DNA of 15,505 nt from Burkholderiales bacterium (GCA_024641225.1 JAHEDN010000017.1:1-15505), one strand, 5' to 3'. Positions 1 to 7,430 are shown, numbered from the stretch's first letter. The notes: a model not told the origin generated them from the letters alone. A program made the numbers and translations.

Positions 1-2988
1 CAGGTCACTTACCCGCTGACGACGTCGATGCTTGCAGTGCCGAAGTCGAAGGTCGTGCGCGGCTTCTCCTTCTTCGGCGCCAGCTTCGTCTACGTGATCT
101 TCGAGGACGGCACCGACATCTACTGGGCGCGCTCGCGTGTCCTCGAATACCTGAACTTTGCCGCGGCACGGCTGCCGGCAAACGTGTCGCCGCAGATCGG
201 CCCGGACGCCACCGGCGTCGGCTGGGTCTACCAGTACGTGGTGCGGGCAAAGGACCGCACGCTGGCGGAACTGCGCACGCTGCAGGACTGGTACCTGCGC
301 TACCAGCTGACCAAGGCGCAGGGCGTTTCCGAGGTCGCCTCGATCGGCGGTTTCGTGCAGCAGTACCAGGTGGTGGTCGACCCGGTGAAGCTGCGCGCCT
401 ACGGCATCCCGCTGATGCGCGTGGCCCAGGTAATCCGCGATTCGAACCGCGACGTCGGCGGCCGCGTGGTCGAGATGGCCGAGACCGAGTACATGGTGCG
501 CGGCCGCGGCTACCTGCGCGGAATCGCGGACATCGCCGACCTCGTGGTGCGCGCCGAGAAGGGAACACCGGTGCGCGTGCGCGACATTGCCCGCGTGGAA
601 CTCGGACCGGACGAGCGGCGAGGACTCGCGGAGCTGAACGGTGAAGGCGAAGTGGTCTCGGGCATCGCGGTCGCGCGCTTCGGCGAGAACGCGCTGCGCG
701 TGATCGACAACATCAAGAAGCGCATCGAGGAACTGAAGCCCGGACTGCCCGAAGGCGTTTCGATCGAGGCGGTGTACGACCGCTCGGACCTCATTCATCG
801 CGCCATCGGGACGCTGACCACGACGCTGATCGAGGAATCGGCGATCGTCGCGGCCGTGTGCGTCCTGTTCCTGCTCCACGTCCGGAGCGCGCTGGTGGCG
901 ATCGTCATGCTGCCGGTCGGCGTGCTGATCGCGTTCATCTGCATGCGGCTCCTCGGCATCAACTCGAACATCATGAGCCTCGGCGGGATCGCGATCGCGA
1001 TCGGCGCGATGATCGACGCGGCGATCGTGATGATCGAGAACGCGCACAAGCACCTCGAGCGGCTGCCGCCGGGCGAAGACGGCGCGCGGGGACGGGCGCA
1101 GGCGATCATCGAGGCGGGCAAGGAGGTCGGCCCGGCGCTGTTCTTCTCGCTGCTGATCATCACCGTCAGCTTTCTACCGGTCTTTACGCTGGAATCGCAG
1201 GAGGGCCGGCTCTTCTCGCCGCTCGCCTACACCAAGACTTTCGCGATGGCCGGTGCCGCGGTGCTGTCCGTGACGCTGGTGCCGCTGCTGATGATCTGGC
1301 TGATCCGCGGGCGCATCCTGCCGGAGGCCAGAAACCCGGTGAACCGGGTGCTGATCGCGGTGTACCGGCCGATCATCACGTGGGTGCTGAATAACAAGGT
1401 CGTGACGATCCTGGCCGCGCTGCTCGTCGGCGCCGCAACGATCTGGCCGGCCACGCGCATGGGCACCGAGTTCATGCCGACGCTGAACGAAGGAACGCTG
1501 TTCTACATGCCGACGTCGCTGCCGGGCATGTCGGTGACCAAGGCGGCCGAACTGGTGCAGGTGCAGAACCGCATCATCAAGAGCTTTCCCGAAGTCGAGT
1601 CGGTGATCGGCAAGGCCGGCCGCGCGCTTACGGCGACCGACCCGGCGCCGATCGAGATGTTCGAAACGGTGATCAACCTCAAGCCCGAGTCGCAGTGGCG
1701 GCCCGGCATGAACATCGACAAGCTGATCGCCGAGATGGACAAGGCCTTGCAGTTTCCCGGCGTGGCCAATTCCTGGACGATGCCGATCCGCGCGCGCATC
1801 GACATGCTCTCGACCGGCATCCGCACGCCGATCGGTATCAAGGTGTACGGCTCCGACCTCTCCGAAATGGAGAAGGTGGCGCGCGAGATCGAGACCGTCG
1901 TGCGCAACGTGCCCGGCACCACCAGCGCCTACGCCGAGCGGCTGACCGGCGGCTTCTACCTGGACATCGAACCCGACCGCGCCCAGCTTGCCCGCTACGG
2001 GCTCACGGTGGGCCAATTGCAGGACGTGGTGGCGAGTGCGCTCGGCGGCGAGATGGTGACGACGACCGTGGAGGGCCGCGCGCGCTTCGGCGTGATCGTG
2101 CGCTACCCGCGCGATGCGCGCGCCGACCCGGAGCGCATCGAGCGCGAAGTGCTGGTGCCGCTGATGGCCGAGATGGGCGGGCTGCCGGCCATGATCCCGC
2201 TCGGCCAGGTCGCGCGCGCGAAGATCACCAAGGGCGCGCCGGTGATCCGCACCGAAAATGCCCTTCTTTCCGCCTACATTTTCGTCGACATCCGCGATCG
2301 CGACATCGGCGGGTACGTCGCCGACGCACGCAAGGCGGTCGCCGACAACGTCAAGCTGCCCTCGGGAATGTATGTCACCTGGAGCGGGCAGTTCGAGTAC
2401 ATGGAGCGCGCGCTCGAGAAACTGAAGATCGTGCTGCCGCTGACCATCGGCATCATCTTCGTGCTGCTCTACCTGAATTTCCGCCGGGTGACCGAGTCGC
2501 TGATCGTGATGCTGTCCGTGCCCTTTGCGCTGGTCGGCGGCATCTGGCTGCTGTGGTGGCTCGGCTACAACCTGAGCGTCGCCGTGGCGGTCGGTTTCAT
2601 CGCGCTCGCCGGCGTGGCCGCCGAGACCGGGGTGGTAATGCTGATCTACCTCGACCAGGCCTGGCGCGAAGCGGTCTCGACGCGAACCGGCCAGGGACAT
2701 TCTCCGACAGTCGCCGACCTCTACGCGGCCGTGATGCACGGCGCCGTCGAGCGCGTGCGGCCAAAGATGATGACCGTGGTCGCGATCATGGCCGGCCTGC
2801 TGCCGATCATGTGGTCGTCAGGCGCCGGAAGCGAAGTGATGCGCCGGATCGCCGCGCCGATGGTCGGCGGCATGGTGTCCTCGACCGTGCTGACACTGGC
2901 CGTGATCCCGGCGATCTATGCGCTCGTCATGCAGCGGCGGCTGGCGGCGACGCAAGCCGCGGCGGCCGTACTGCACGGAGCCGAGTGA
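1..2988 (+). CDS. cusA: CusA-type Cu(I)/Ag(I) efflux RND pump (5' partial)
   Basis: Inner-membrane, proton-driven pump subunit of a tripartite CusCBA-type complex that exports Cu(I)/Ag(I). The frame is open from base 1 (QVTYPLTT matches CusA from about residue 64), so roughly 60 N-terminal residues with the first membrane helix lie upstream; the ATG at 28 is internal. 995 residues are visible and the C-terminus is complete. Compared with E. coli CusA from memory, all three methionines of the metal site are present: FYMP (ATG 1507), PIEM (ATG 1657) and IDMLSTG (ATG 1804). So is the proton-relay Asp in GAMIDAAIVMIENAHK (codon 1015). This separates it from Zn/Co/Cd CzcA pumps. cusC and cusB are expected just upstream, outside the window; cusF follows downstream. 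Confidence 0.95.
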   Translation, partial: QVTYPLTTSMLAVPKSKVVRGFSFFGASFVYVIFEDGTDIYWARSRVLEYLNFAAARLPANVSPQIGPDATGVGWVYQYVVRAKDRTLAELRTLQDWYLRYQLTKAQGVSEVASIGGFVQQYQVVVDPVKLRAYGIPLMRVAQVIRDSNRDVGGRVVEMAETEYMVRGRGYLRGIADIADLVVRAEKGTPVRVRDIARVELGPDERRGLAELNGEGEVVSGIAVARFGENALRVIDNIKKRIEELKPGLPEGVSIEAVYDRSDLIHRAIGTLTTTLIEESAIVAAVCVLFLLHVRSALVAIVMLPVGVLIAFICMRLLGINSNIMSLGGIAIAIGAMIDAAIVMIENAHKHLERLPPGEDGARGRAQAIIEAGKEVGPALFFSLLIITVSFLPVFTLESQEGRLFSPLAYTKTFAMAGAAVLSVTLVPLLMIWLIRGRILPEARNPVNRVLIAVYRPIITWVLNNKVVTILAALLVGAATIWPATRMGTEFMPTLNEGTLFYMPTSLPGMSVTKAAELVQVQNRIIKSFPEVESVIGKAGRALTATDPAPIEMFETVINLKPESQWRPGMNIDKLIAEMDKALQFPGVANSWTMPIRARIDMLSTGIRTPIGIKVYGSDLSEMEKVAREIETVVRNVPGTTSAYAERLTGGFYLDIEPDRAQLARYGLTVGQLQDVVASALGGEMVTTTVEGRARFGVIVRYPRDARADPERIEREVLVPLMAEMGGLPAMIPLGQVARAKITKGAPVIRTENALLSAYIFVDIRDRDIGGYVADARKAVADNVKLPSGMYVTWSGQFEYMERALEKLKIVLPLTIGIIFVLLYLNFRRVTESLIVMLSVPFALVGGIWLLWWLGYNLSVAVAVGFIALAGVAAETGVVMLIYLDQAWREAVSTRTGQGHSPTVADLYAAVMHGAVERVRPKMMTVVAIMAGLLPIMWSSGAGSEVMRRIAAPMVGGMVSSTVLTLAVIPAIYALVMQRRLAATQAAAAVLHGAE

Positions 2989-3194
2989 TGCTTCTGCCGA
3001 TGAAGCACTTCCCCTTTGCCCGCCTAACGCCGCGCCCAGCGGCGTTCATGCGGACCCGACTCGCGCTGCTGTCGCGCGCTTCGGAAAGCCGCACAAGGTC
3101 GGCTCGTGCCATAGCTGCGTGGTCTCCTTCTGCGATCCCGGCCCGCCGCAGTGACTCCGACTTTTCCCCCGAAACCATGGAGATAACGAAATGA
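2988..3194 (+). CDS. Possible 68-aa small ORF between cusA and cusF (doubtful)
   Basis: An ATG overlaps the cusA stop (TGATG) and has a GGAG at 2977-2980, seven bases upstream. The frame stays open until its TGA overlaps the cusF ATG (ATGA at 3191-3194), so the geometry is that of a translationally coupled gene. The protein argues against it: it is rich in Arg, Ser, Ala and Pro, has no recognisable domain, signal peptide or metal motif, and its third-position GC is visibly lower than in neighbouring genes. A perfect hairpin at 3026-3046 lies inside it. Another frame ending at 3154 encodes a short Cys-containing tail (CHSCVVSFC) but has no start within the spacer. Most likely untranslated spacer, or ribosome passage that couples cusF to cusA. 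Confidence 0.2.
   Translation: MLLPMKHFPFARLTPRPAAFMRTRLALLSRASESRTRSARAIAAWSPSAIPARRSDSDFSPETMEITK
3026..3046 (+). repeat. Perfect stem-loop in the cusA-cusF spacer
   Basis: The arms AACGCCGC (3026-3033) and GCGGCGTT (3039-3046) are perfect reverse complements around the 5-nt loop GCCCA. No T-run follows, so it does not look like an intrinsic terminator. In the mRNA it could stabilise the 3' cusF segment or slow ribosomes and polymerase; this role is inferred. Confidence 0.6.
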
Positions 3195-3517
3195 AGAAGC
3201 TGATGTTCATCGCCTTGCTTGCGCTGACGGCTGCGCCGGCATTCGCCCAGCCCACCGGCAGCAGCGGCGCGAAACCCGCTGCCGCTGCCACTGGCGAAAT
3301 GGCTGATGGCGAGGTTCGCCGCATCGACAAGTCGCGCGGCACCGTGTTGCTGAAGCACGGCGAGATCAAGAACCTGAATATGGGCGGCATGACGATGTCG
3401 TTCAAGTTCAAGGATCCGAAGATGGCGGAGCAGTTCAAGGAGGGTGACAAGGTGAAATTCACCGCCGAGCAGAAGGGCGAGGACCTGATCGTGACCTCGA
3501 TCCGCAAGGCGCCCTGA
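3191..3517 (+). CDS. cusF: Periplasmic copper-binding chaperone CusF-like
   Basis: Small periplasmic metallochaperone that binds Cu(I)/Ag(I) and hands it to the CusB/CusA pump. The 108-aa precursor begins with a clear signal peptide (MKKLMFIALLALTAAPAFA, cut after residue 19), then a Pro/Ala linker and a CusF_Ec beta-barrel domain at about 38-106. The metal ligands of the family are visible: His56 (KHGE) and Met67/Met69 in MGGMTMSF. The E. coli Trp44 that caps the metal by cation-pi contact is Met64 here, as I recall in many environmental CusF proteins. The start is supported by GGAG at 3179-3182, eight bases before the ATG. It lies 202 nt downstream of cusA on the same strand and is probably co-transcribed. 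Confidence 0.92.
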   Translation: MKKLMFIALLALTAAPAFAQPTGSSGAKPAAAATGEMADGEVRRIDKSRGTVLLKHGEIKNLNMGGMTMSFKFKDPKMAEQFKEGDKVKFTAEQKGEDLIVTSIRKAP

Positions 3518-3533
3518 GCGGCGGCGCGGCCGT

Positions 3534-4727
3534 TCAGCCGGCTGCGGTCGTCCGGCGCAGCATGAGCACCGCGGCGACCGCCGCGTAAGCCGCGGCAGCG
3601 GCCGCAAAACACAGCGCGTAACTGCCGCTGGCCCGCTGCAGGAGCCCGAACAGGAACGGACAGCAGACCACGCCGACATAGGTGAAGAACAGGCACCCGC
3701 CGGTTGCCAGCCCGACCTGGCCGGCGGGCGCGACCCGCGCCGTCTCGGCCAGGTACACGCCGTTCCAGCCGATCGCCGTCGCACCAAGCGCGGCAATCAC
3801 GGCCAGCATCGCCGCCAGCGGCCAGGCCGCGGAGAACATTGCGGTGGCCAGCGCGCCGGCCGCCATCAGGCCGCCAAGCAGTGCCAACGTCGCTCGCGGG
3901 GAGAGCACACGGTCGGCGAATGCGCCCCAGCCGATCCGCGCGACCACGCCGGCGACATTCGCCACCGTCAACCCGACGCCGGCGGTGACGAGACCCAGTC
4001 CCACTTCCTCGGCGAGGTAGGCAACGATGAACCCCGACACACACATCTGCAGTCCGGCGTAGACGAACGACACCGCTGCCATCGTGCGCAACGCCGGCGT
4101 GCCCGCGACCAGGCGCAGCGCCGCGGCGAAGTGCCCCAGCGAAAAGCGGGCGGTCCGCTCGCGATCCGCATCCAGCGATCTCCGCAGTGGCTGCGCAGCC
4201 ACGGTGATCAGCACGGCGAGCACGGCGACGGCCGCCACGGCGATCCGCCAGCCGGCAAGCAGCGCCAGCGGCGGCACGGCGAGGCCTGCCAGCGCGGCGC
4301 CGCCGGGAACACCGGTCTGCTTGATCGAGAACGTCAGCCCCATGCGGGCGGGCGATGCGGTTCGCGCCAGCAGATGGCTCGACGCCGGCGTGATCGGCCC
4401 GTAACCCACGCCGAGCAGCACCGCCGACAGTGCGACAACCGTCACCGCCGGCACGAGGCCGAGCAGCAGACCGAGCGCGCACGCGAGCAGGCTCAGTTGC
4501 GACAGGCGCAGCGCGCCGACGCGCAGCACTGCCGCACCGCCTGCCAGGGCAGCAGTGGCAGCACCGACATAGACCAGCGACAGATAGGTTCCGACCAACG
4601 AGGTCGGCAGGTCCAGGTCGGCGGCCACCAGCGGTGCGATTGCCGGCAGCGTCAGCAACGCGGCCGATGCAGCGGCCTGGATCGCGGTGGTTGCCAGCAG
4701 CGCGGAGGCAGCGGGGTTCATCGCCAT
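3534..4727 (-). CDS. MFS transporter, 12-TM, substrate unknown
   Basis: A 397-aa, almost wholly hydrophobic protein with about 12 membrane segments in two halves joined by a charged loop (RRSLDADRERTARF, about 184-197), as in the major facilitator superfamily. The segment after TM4 (SSHLLARTASPARMGLTFSIKQTGVPGG) resembles the CynX/YycB-like MFS branch, but the substrate cannot be told. The second half carries ARIGWGAFADRVLSPR, a recognisable MFS loop-8/9 motif. The ATG at 4727 has no convincing ribosome binding site; the ATG at 4721 (third residue) is equally possible. It converges on cusF with a 16-nt gap and follows the SRPBCC gene on the same strand after 147 nt. A metal-related role is not implied by its position. 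Confidence 0.88.
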   Translation of the reverse strand: MAMNPAASALLATTAIQAAASAALLTLPAIAPLVAADLDLPTSLVGTYLSLVYVGAATAALAGGAAVLRVGALRLSQLSLLACALGLLLGLVPAVTVVALSAVLLGVGYGPITPASSHLLARTASPARMGLTFSIKQTGVPGGAALAGLAVPPLALLAGWRIAVAAVAVLAVLITVAAQPLRRSLDADRERTARFSLGHFAAALRLVAGTPALRTMAAVSFVYAGLQMCVSGFIVAYLAEEVGLGLVTAGVGLTVANVAGVVARIGWGAFADRVLSPRATLALLGGLMAAGALATAMFSAAWPLAAMLAVIAALGATAIGWNGVYLAETARVAPAGQVGLATGGCLFFTYVGVVCCPFLFGLLQRASGSYALCFAAAAAAYAAVAAVLMLRRTTAAG

Positions 4728-4874
4728 CCGATCATTGCAGGCAACGTCGCCACCCGGACACGCCTGGCGCGGCCGCCGGCGGCCGCGCCGGCCGCGCCTT
4801 CGAGCGCCGCTGACGCGGATCGATGCGACCGATGAGAATATCGACGCCGCCGACGGCCCGGCGCGCGCTCGGGT
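4728..4874. other. 147-nt spacer between SRPBCC and MFS genes
   Basis: No gene is seen. It contains the 24-bp palindrome described separately, followed at 4790-4798 by one more partial copy of the same GC-rich word (GGCCGCGCC). No clear promoter for the MFS gene was recognised on the minus strand. Confidence 0.5.
4766..4789. repeat. Perfect 24-bp GC palindrome
   Basis: The half-site GGCGCGGCCGCC (4766-4777) is followed directly by its exact reverse complement (4778-4789), with no central spacer. It is entirely G/C and centres on CCGG, with NotI-like GCGGCCGC words in both arms. It has no T-run on either strand. It could act as a transcription pause or roadblock between the two minus-strand genes or as a protein-binding site; the sequence does not decide. 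Confidence 0.65.
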
Positions 4875-5405
4875 TCAGGACGCCTCCGCCAGCCGCTTCA
4901 GGTTGGCCAGCCCGGCCTCGAAATCCGGCCCGACCATGCGGTCCATGAAGAAACCGAACCAGCGATTCACGGGATTCATGCCCATGTCGCCTTCGTTGCT
5001 CCAGGTGACACGCACGCCGCGGCCTTGCGGTTCGATCCGAAGGTGCCCGGTCGATTCCATGTCGAACTCGGGGAAAGACAATCGGTAGGTGAGCAACTGA
5101 CCCGGTACAGCGTCGGTGAACTCCATCTTGCCGCTGCCCTCGGTCTCACTTTGCCATGACCAACGCGCGCCGGCGCCCGCCGCCGGTCCACCGTACTCGA
5201 TCTTCATCTCCGGATCGCGCTGGTTCCACACCGACCAGCGCTGCCACTGCGCCGGAGCGGCGATCAGCGGGTAGACGCTGTCCGCCGGCGCGGCAATCGC
5301 CAGGCTTCGCTCGATCCTGAACTGCGAAGGCAGCGCCAGACCGACGGCAGCCAACAGCAGCGCCAGGGCAGCCAGACCGATCAGTATCCTCTTGAACCAT
5401 TTCAT
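4875..5405 (-). CDS. SRPBCC (polyketide cyclase 2-like) membrane-anchored protein
   Basis: A 176-aa protein with an N-terminal hydrophobic helix (about residues 5-25, KRILIGLAALALLLAAVGLAL), preceded by basic residues, followed by a START/SRPBCC helix-grip domain. Family features are the opening strand FRIERSLAIAAPADSVYPLI, then AQWQRWSVWNQRDPEMKIEYGG, and the closing helix FFMDRMVGPDFEAGLANLKRL. It resembles the polyketide_cyc2 family, whose members bind hydrophobic ligands; no catalytic role can be assigned. The ATG at 5405 is chosen over an upstream TTG at 5420 because GGAG (5418-5415 on the minus strand) sits nine bases before it. It is divergent from the lipoprotein gene at 5429 with only 23 bp between the start codons. 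Confidence 0.88.
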   Translation of the reverse strand: MKWFKRILIGLAALALLLAAVGLALPSQFRIERSLAIAAPADSVYPLIAAPAQWQRWSVWNQRDPEMKIEYGGPAAGAGARWSWQSETEGSGKMEFTDAVPGQLLTYRLSFPEFDMESTGHLRIEPQGRGVRVTWSNEGDMGMNPVNRWFGFFMDRMVGPDFEAGLANLKRLAEAS

Positions 5406-5414
5406 CGTTCGGCT

Positions 5415-5422
5415 CTCCAAGG
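5415..5422. promoter_or_regulatory. Back-to-back ribosome binding sites of a divergent gene pair
   Basis: The 8-bp word CTCCAAGG carries GGAG on the minus strand (9 nt before the SRPBCC ATG at 5405) and AAGG on the plus strand (6 nt before the lipoprotein ATG at 5429). The 23-bp gap is filled by the two translation signals, so the promoter of each gene must lie inside the coding sequence of the other. Confidence 0.55.
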
Positions 5423-5428
5423 TGCGCC

Positions 5429-5938
5429 ATGTGGAAATCTAGTCTTCGACAGTTGCTCGTGCCAATCGCTTTCCTTGCGGCGATGGTTTCCGGGTGCGCC
5501 ACGCCCGACTCGTCCCTCGTCGGCGCTGACCGCGCCGCAGTGCTTGCCCGGCATGGCTCGCCTCCCGAGGTGCATCCGCTCCCCGGCGCCGGCGAACGAT
5601 GGATTTATCCGCTCGGCGGTATGCAGCAGTTTGTGTGGGCCGTCGATCTCGACACCGCCGGACGCGTCGTTCAGGTTCGCCAGGTACGCACCGCGCAGAA
5701 TTTTTCGCGCGTTCGCATCGGCATCGACACCGAAGCCGATGTTCGCAGGGAATTCGGCGCGCCGCGCATCGTGGTGCCTTTTCCCCGCACCGGGCTGGCC
5801 GGATGGATGTTTCCGTACCTGGAGAACGATCTCTGGAACTCTGAGATGGCGATCTACTTCGACGCGCAAGGCATCGTGCGCAAGGTGGAGAACGGGCCGG
5901 ATCCGCGCTTTCTGGGCGGCGGCAACGATCGTCACTGA
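5429..5938 (+). CDS. BamE/SmpA-OmlA-like lipoprotein
   Basis: A 169-aa predicted lipoprotein. A short basic N-terminus and hydrophobic helix lead to the lipobox VSGC (Cys23); Ala at +2 predicts outer-membrane sorting. The mature part seems to hold two BamE-like alpha-beta units. One is about 30-90 (GADRAAVLARHGSPPEVHPL, then WIYP and a VDLDTAGRVVQVRQV strand). The other is about 95-160 (IGIDTEADVRREFGAPRIV, then GWMFPYLE and AIYFDAQGIVRKV). The FGxP pattern followed by a Trp-aromatic strand is the SmpA/OmlA signature. Two units make it longer than true BamE (about 110 residues), so it is a paralogue-like family, not the Bam complex subunit itself. AAGG precedes the ATG by six bases. Confidence 0.82.
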   Translation: MWKSSLRQLLVPIAFLAAMVSGCATPDSSLVGADRAAVLARHGSPPEVHPLPGAGERWIYPLGGMQQFVWAVDLDTAGRVVQVRQVRTAQNFSRVRIGIDTEADVRREFGAPRIVVPFPRTGLAGWMFPYLENDLWNSEMAIYFDAQGIVRKVENGPDPRFLGGGNDRH

Positions 5939-6017
5939 GCGCCAGCAAGTCGGGAATTACCCTCGGGCCGCGCGCAGCGGGCTTCGGGGCAACTCCGAAT
6001 ACTGCGCAGCCGGCGGC

Positions 6018-6034
6018 CGCGCGAGACTCGCGCG
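6018..6034. repeat. Short hyphenated palindrome upstream of the small ORF
   Basis: The arms CGCGCGAG and CTCGCGCG flank a single A (8-bp arms, one central base). It lies in the 119-nt gap between the lipoprotein stop at 5938 and the ATG at 6058. With so short a loop a hairpin would lose inner pairs. An operator-like site or chance in GC-rich DNA are both possible. Confidence 0.3.
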
Positions 6035-6057
6035 TCTGCCAGCGGCTGAACGCGACG

Positions 6058-6318
6058 ATGAGCCCCGACCTGCCGACTCCACCTGTCCTGTCATTACAGG
6101 AAAAGCTCGACCGCATCGCTCATGAGCGCGACGTGCTGGCGCTGCTGCGCGATCTGGCCCGGGAAGGGCTTCGCGAAGGCGACCCGGTGCAGTCGCTCGC
6201 CGGCGGCGGGGCCGGCCGATTGCTGATCGCGCGCGAAGAGAACCCGCCACGCCTGCTCGTCCGGCACAGCGACGGCAGCGACAGCGAATACTCCCCCGCG
6301 TGCTGGCGCCGCGCCTGA
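6058..6318 (+). CDS. Small conserved-looking protein of unknown function (86 aa)
   Basis: I do not recognise the family. It encodes a helical, charged N-terminal half (SLQEKLDRIAHERDVLALL, about residues 12-30, which could form a coiled coil) and a C-terminal half that reads like a small beta domain ending in SEYSPACWRRA. Codon use has the strong third-position G/C bias of the neighbours, and the amino-acid mix is balanced, unlike the Arg/Ala-rich out-of-phase frames, so I regard it as a real gene. The ATG at 6058 has no clear Shine-Dalgarno sequence. It has no signal peptide, so it is probably cytoplasmic. It precedes the HNH endonuclease gene by 64 nt and may share its transcript. Confidence 0.65.
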   Translation: MSPDLPTPPVLSLQEKLDRIAHERDVLALLRDLAREGLREGDPVQSLAGGGAGRLLIAREENPPRLLVRHSDGSDSEYSPACWRRA

Positions 6319-6382
6319 GCACAGCCCGGCCGTCGGGGCCTTCCGCCATGCAAACAACATCGCCGCGTGGCACTATTGCGGT

Positions 6383-6964
6383 ATGTACGCAGGCGAATCG
6401 GGGCCCAGGATCCTGATCATCGACACGCACGGTCAGCCGGTGCGCTGGGCCGGGATGATGCGCGCGGCCCGCTACTACGCCTCCGGCAAGGTCCTCACTG
6501 ATCTCGGCGAAAGCCTGTTCTCCTGGAGCGGCGGCACGCAGGAGCGCACTGGGCTGCGCTCCGAATTCATCGCCAGTTCGATCGTGATGATCCGCGGTCG
6601 ACACCGCATCCCCGCCGGCCATGCGCACGTGGGGCTGACCAAGCACCGGCTCTTTGCGCGCGATCGCAACATCTGCGGCTACTGCGGACACCAGTACAAC
6701 GAGGCGGAACTCACCGTCGAGCACATCCAGCCGGTGTCGCGCGGAGGACGCCACGAATGGACCAACGTGGTCACGGCGTGCCGCTCATGCAACACGCGCA
6801 AGGGCAACCGCCGTCCCGAGGAAGCGCGCATGCCGCTGGTATACGTGCCCTATGCCGTGTGCCGCAACGAGGGATTCATCCTGAGCAACCGGCGCATCCT
6901 CGCCGACCAGATGACCTTCCTGCAGGCCGCGCTGCCCAAGTACTCGCGCTGGGCGCACGCGTAG
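6383..6964 (+). CDS. HNH endonuclease family protein
   Basis: A 193-aa protein with a complete HNH nuclease module in its middle. Zinc-binding pairs are CGYC (Cys98, Cys101) and CRSC (Cys133, Cys136). The catalytic core is TVEHIQPVSRGGRHEWTNVV with Glu113-His114 and Asn128, followed by CNTRKGNR. The N-terminal 85 residues (RILIIDTHGQPVRWAG..., then RHRIPAGH) belong to a stand-alone HNH family common in proteobacteria, not to a phage terminase partner or an intron-borne homing enzyme. There are no flanking intron, integrase or toxin features. The substrate is unknown. The start at 6383 is the first ATG after a weak ribosome binding region; Met25/Met26 are less likely because they would cut into the conserved N-terminus. 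It converges on the lipoprotein at 6986 with 21 nt between stops. Confidence 0.88.
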   Translation: MYAGESGPRILIIDTHGQPVRWAGMMRAARYYASGKVLTDLGESLFSWSGGTQERTGLRSEFIASSIVMIRGRHRIPAGHAHVGLTKHRLFARDRNICGYCGHQYNEAELTVEHIQPVSRGGRHEWTNVVTACRSCNTRKGNRRPEEARMPLVYVPYAVCRNEGFILSNRRILADQMTFLQAALPKYSRWAHA

Positions 6965-6985
6965 CGCGCCACTGCTCGCAAAGCG

Positions 6986-7423
6986 TCAGTGTCGCCGCGG
7001 CGCCGGCACGCCAAGATCGATCACATAGCGCCAGCGGCCGTCGACGTGCCGCCAGATCGAGACGTAATTGCCGGTGCTCGACTTGCCCGCGGCCGTGAAG
7101 GTGTACCAGCCCCACGTGTAGGCAAGATCGCCGCTGGCGGCGATGTCAGCGGACTCGGGCTCCCACGTCAGCGTTGCCTCGCCGGTGCCGGCGAAGGACT
7201 CGCCGATAGCGGTCTTGCCGCGGATCGGCCCGACGCCGGCGCGGAAGATCACCGCATCCGGCGCCGCGTACTCGACGAAGGCCGTGCGCAGACCGGCCAC
7301 GGCGGCACGCGCGGCGAAGTCCCGATCTGCCTGAATCACTTCGGCGGTAGCGGTCGGATCGGGTCGATGCGCGCAGCCGGCGAGCAAGCCAGCGAGGATC
7401 GTCAGGAGCAGGAACTTTCGCAT
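6986..7423 (-). CDS. NTF2-like (DUF4440/SnoaL-type) lipoprotein
   Basis: A 145-aa predicted lipoprotein: MRKFLLLTILAGLLAGC gives a lipobox LAGC with Cys17 and Ala at +2. The mature protein looks like an NTF2-like fold. It has an opening helix (ATAEVIQADRDFAARAAVAGLRTAFVEYAAPDAVIF), then GKTAIGESF, then curved beta strands (LTWEPESADIAASGDLAYTWGWYTF, GNYVSIWRHVDGRWRYVIDLG). The pattern DR-F...A-G---AF---A-DAV---- followed by a terminal W---GRW is typical of DUF4440/SnoaL-like proteins, which bind small ligands; none shows a decisive catalytic residue here. It is the last gene of the minus-strand run, seven bases after the trypsin-like gene's stop. Confidence 0.82.
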   Translation of the reverse strand: MRKFLLLTILAGLLAGCAHRPDPTATAEVIQADRDFAARAAVAGLRTAFVEYAAPDAVIFRAGVGPIRGKTAIGESFAGTGEATLTWEPESADIAASGDLAYTWGWYTFTAAGKSSTGNYVSIWRHVDGRWRYVIDLGVPAPRRH

Positions 7424-7430
7424 CGTCGTC

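Noticed and set aside
1174..2739. Long (521 codon) minus-strand open frame inside cusA
   Set aside because: It is the antisense of a confidently identified RND pump, has His/Asp/Arg-biased composition typical of a mirror frame in GC-rich DNA, and shows no domain.
2918..3154. 78-codon frame with a Cys-containing end (CHSCVVSFC) after cusA
   Set aside because: Its only ATG lies inside cusA with no ribosome binding site and there is no start in the spacer; kept only as a note under the spacer finding.
3046..4482. 478-codon minus-strand frame overlapping cusF and the MFS gene
   Set aside because: It crosses two unrelated genes, is Arg/Ala/Gly-rich, and the MFS frame on the same strand has clear membrane segments.
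6383..6964. HNH gene as evidence of a group II intron or homing element
   Set aside because: No reverse transcriptase, intron boundaries or interrupted host gene are present; it reads as a stand-alone family member.
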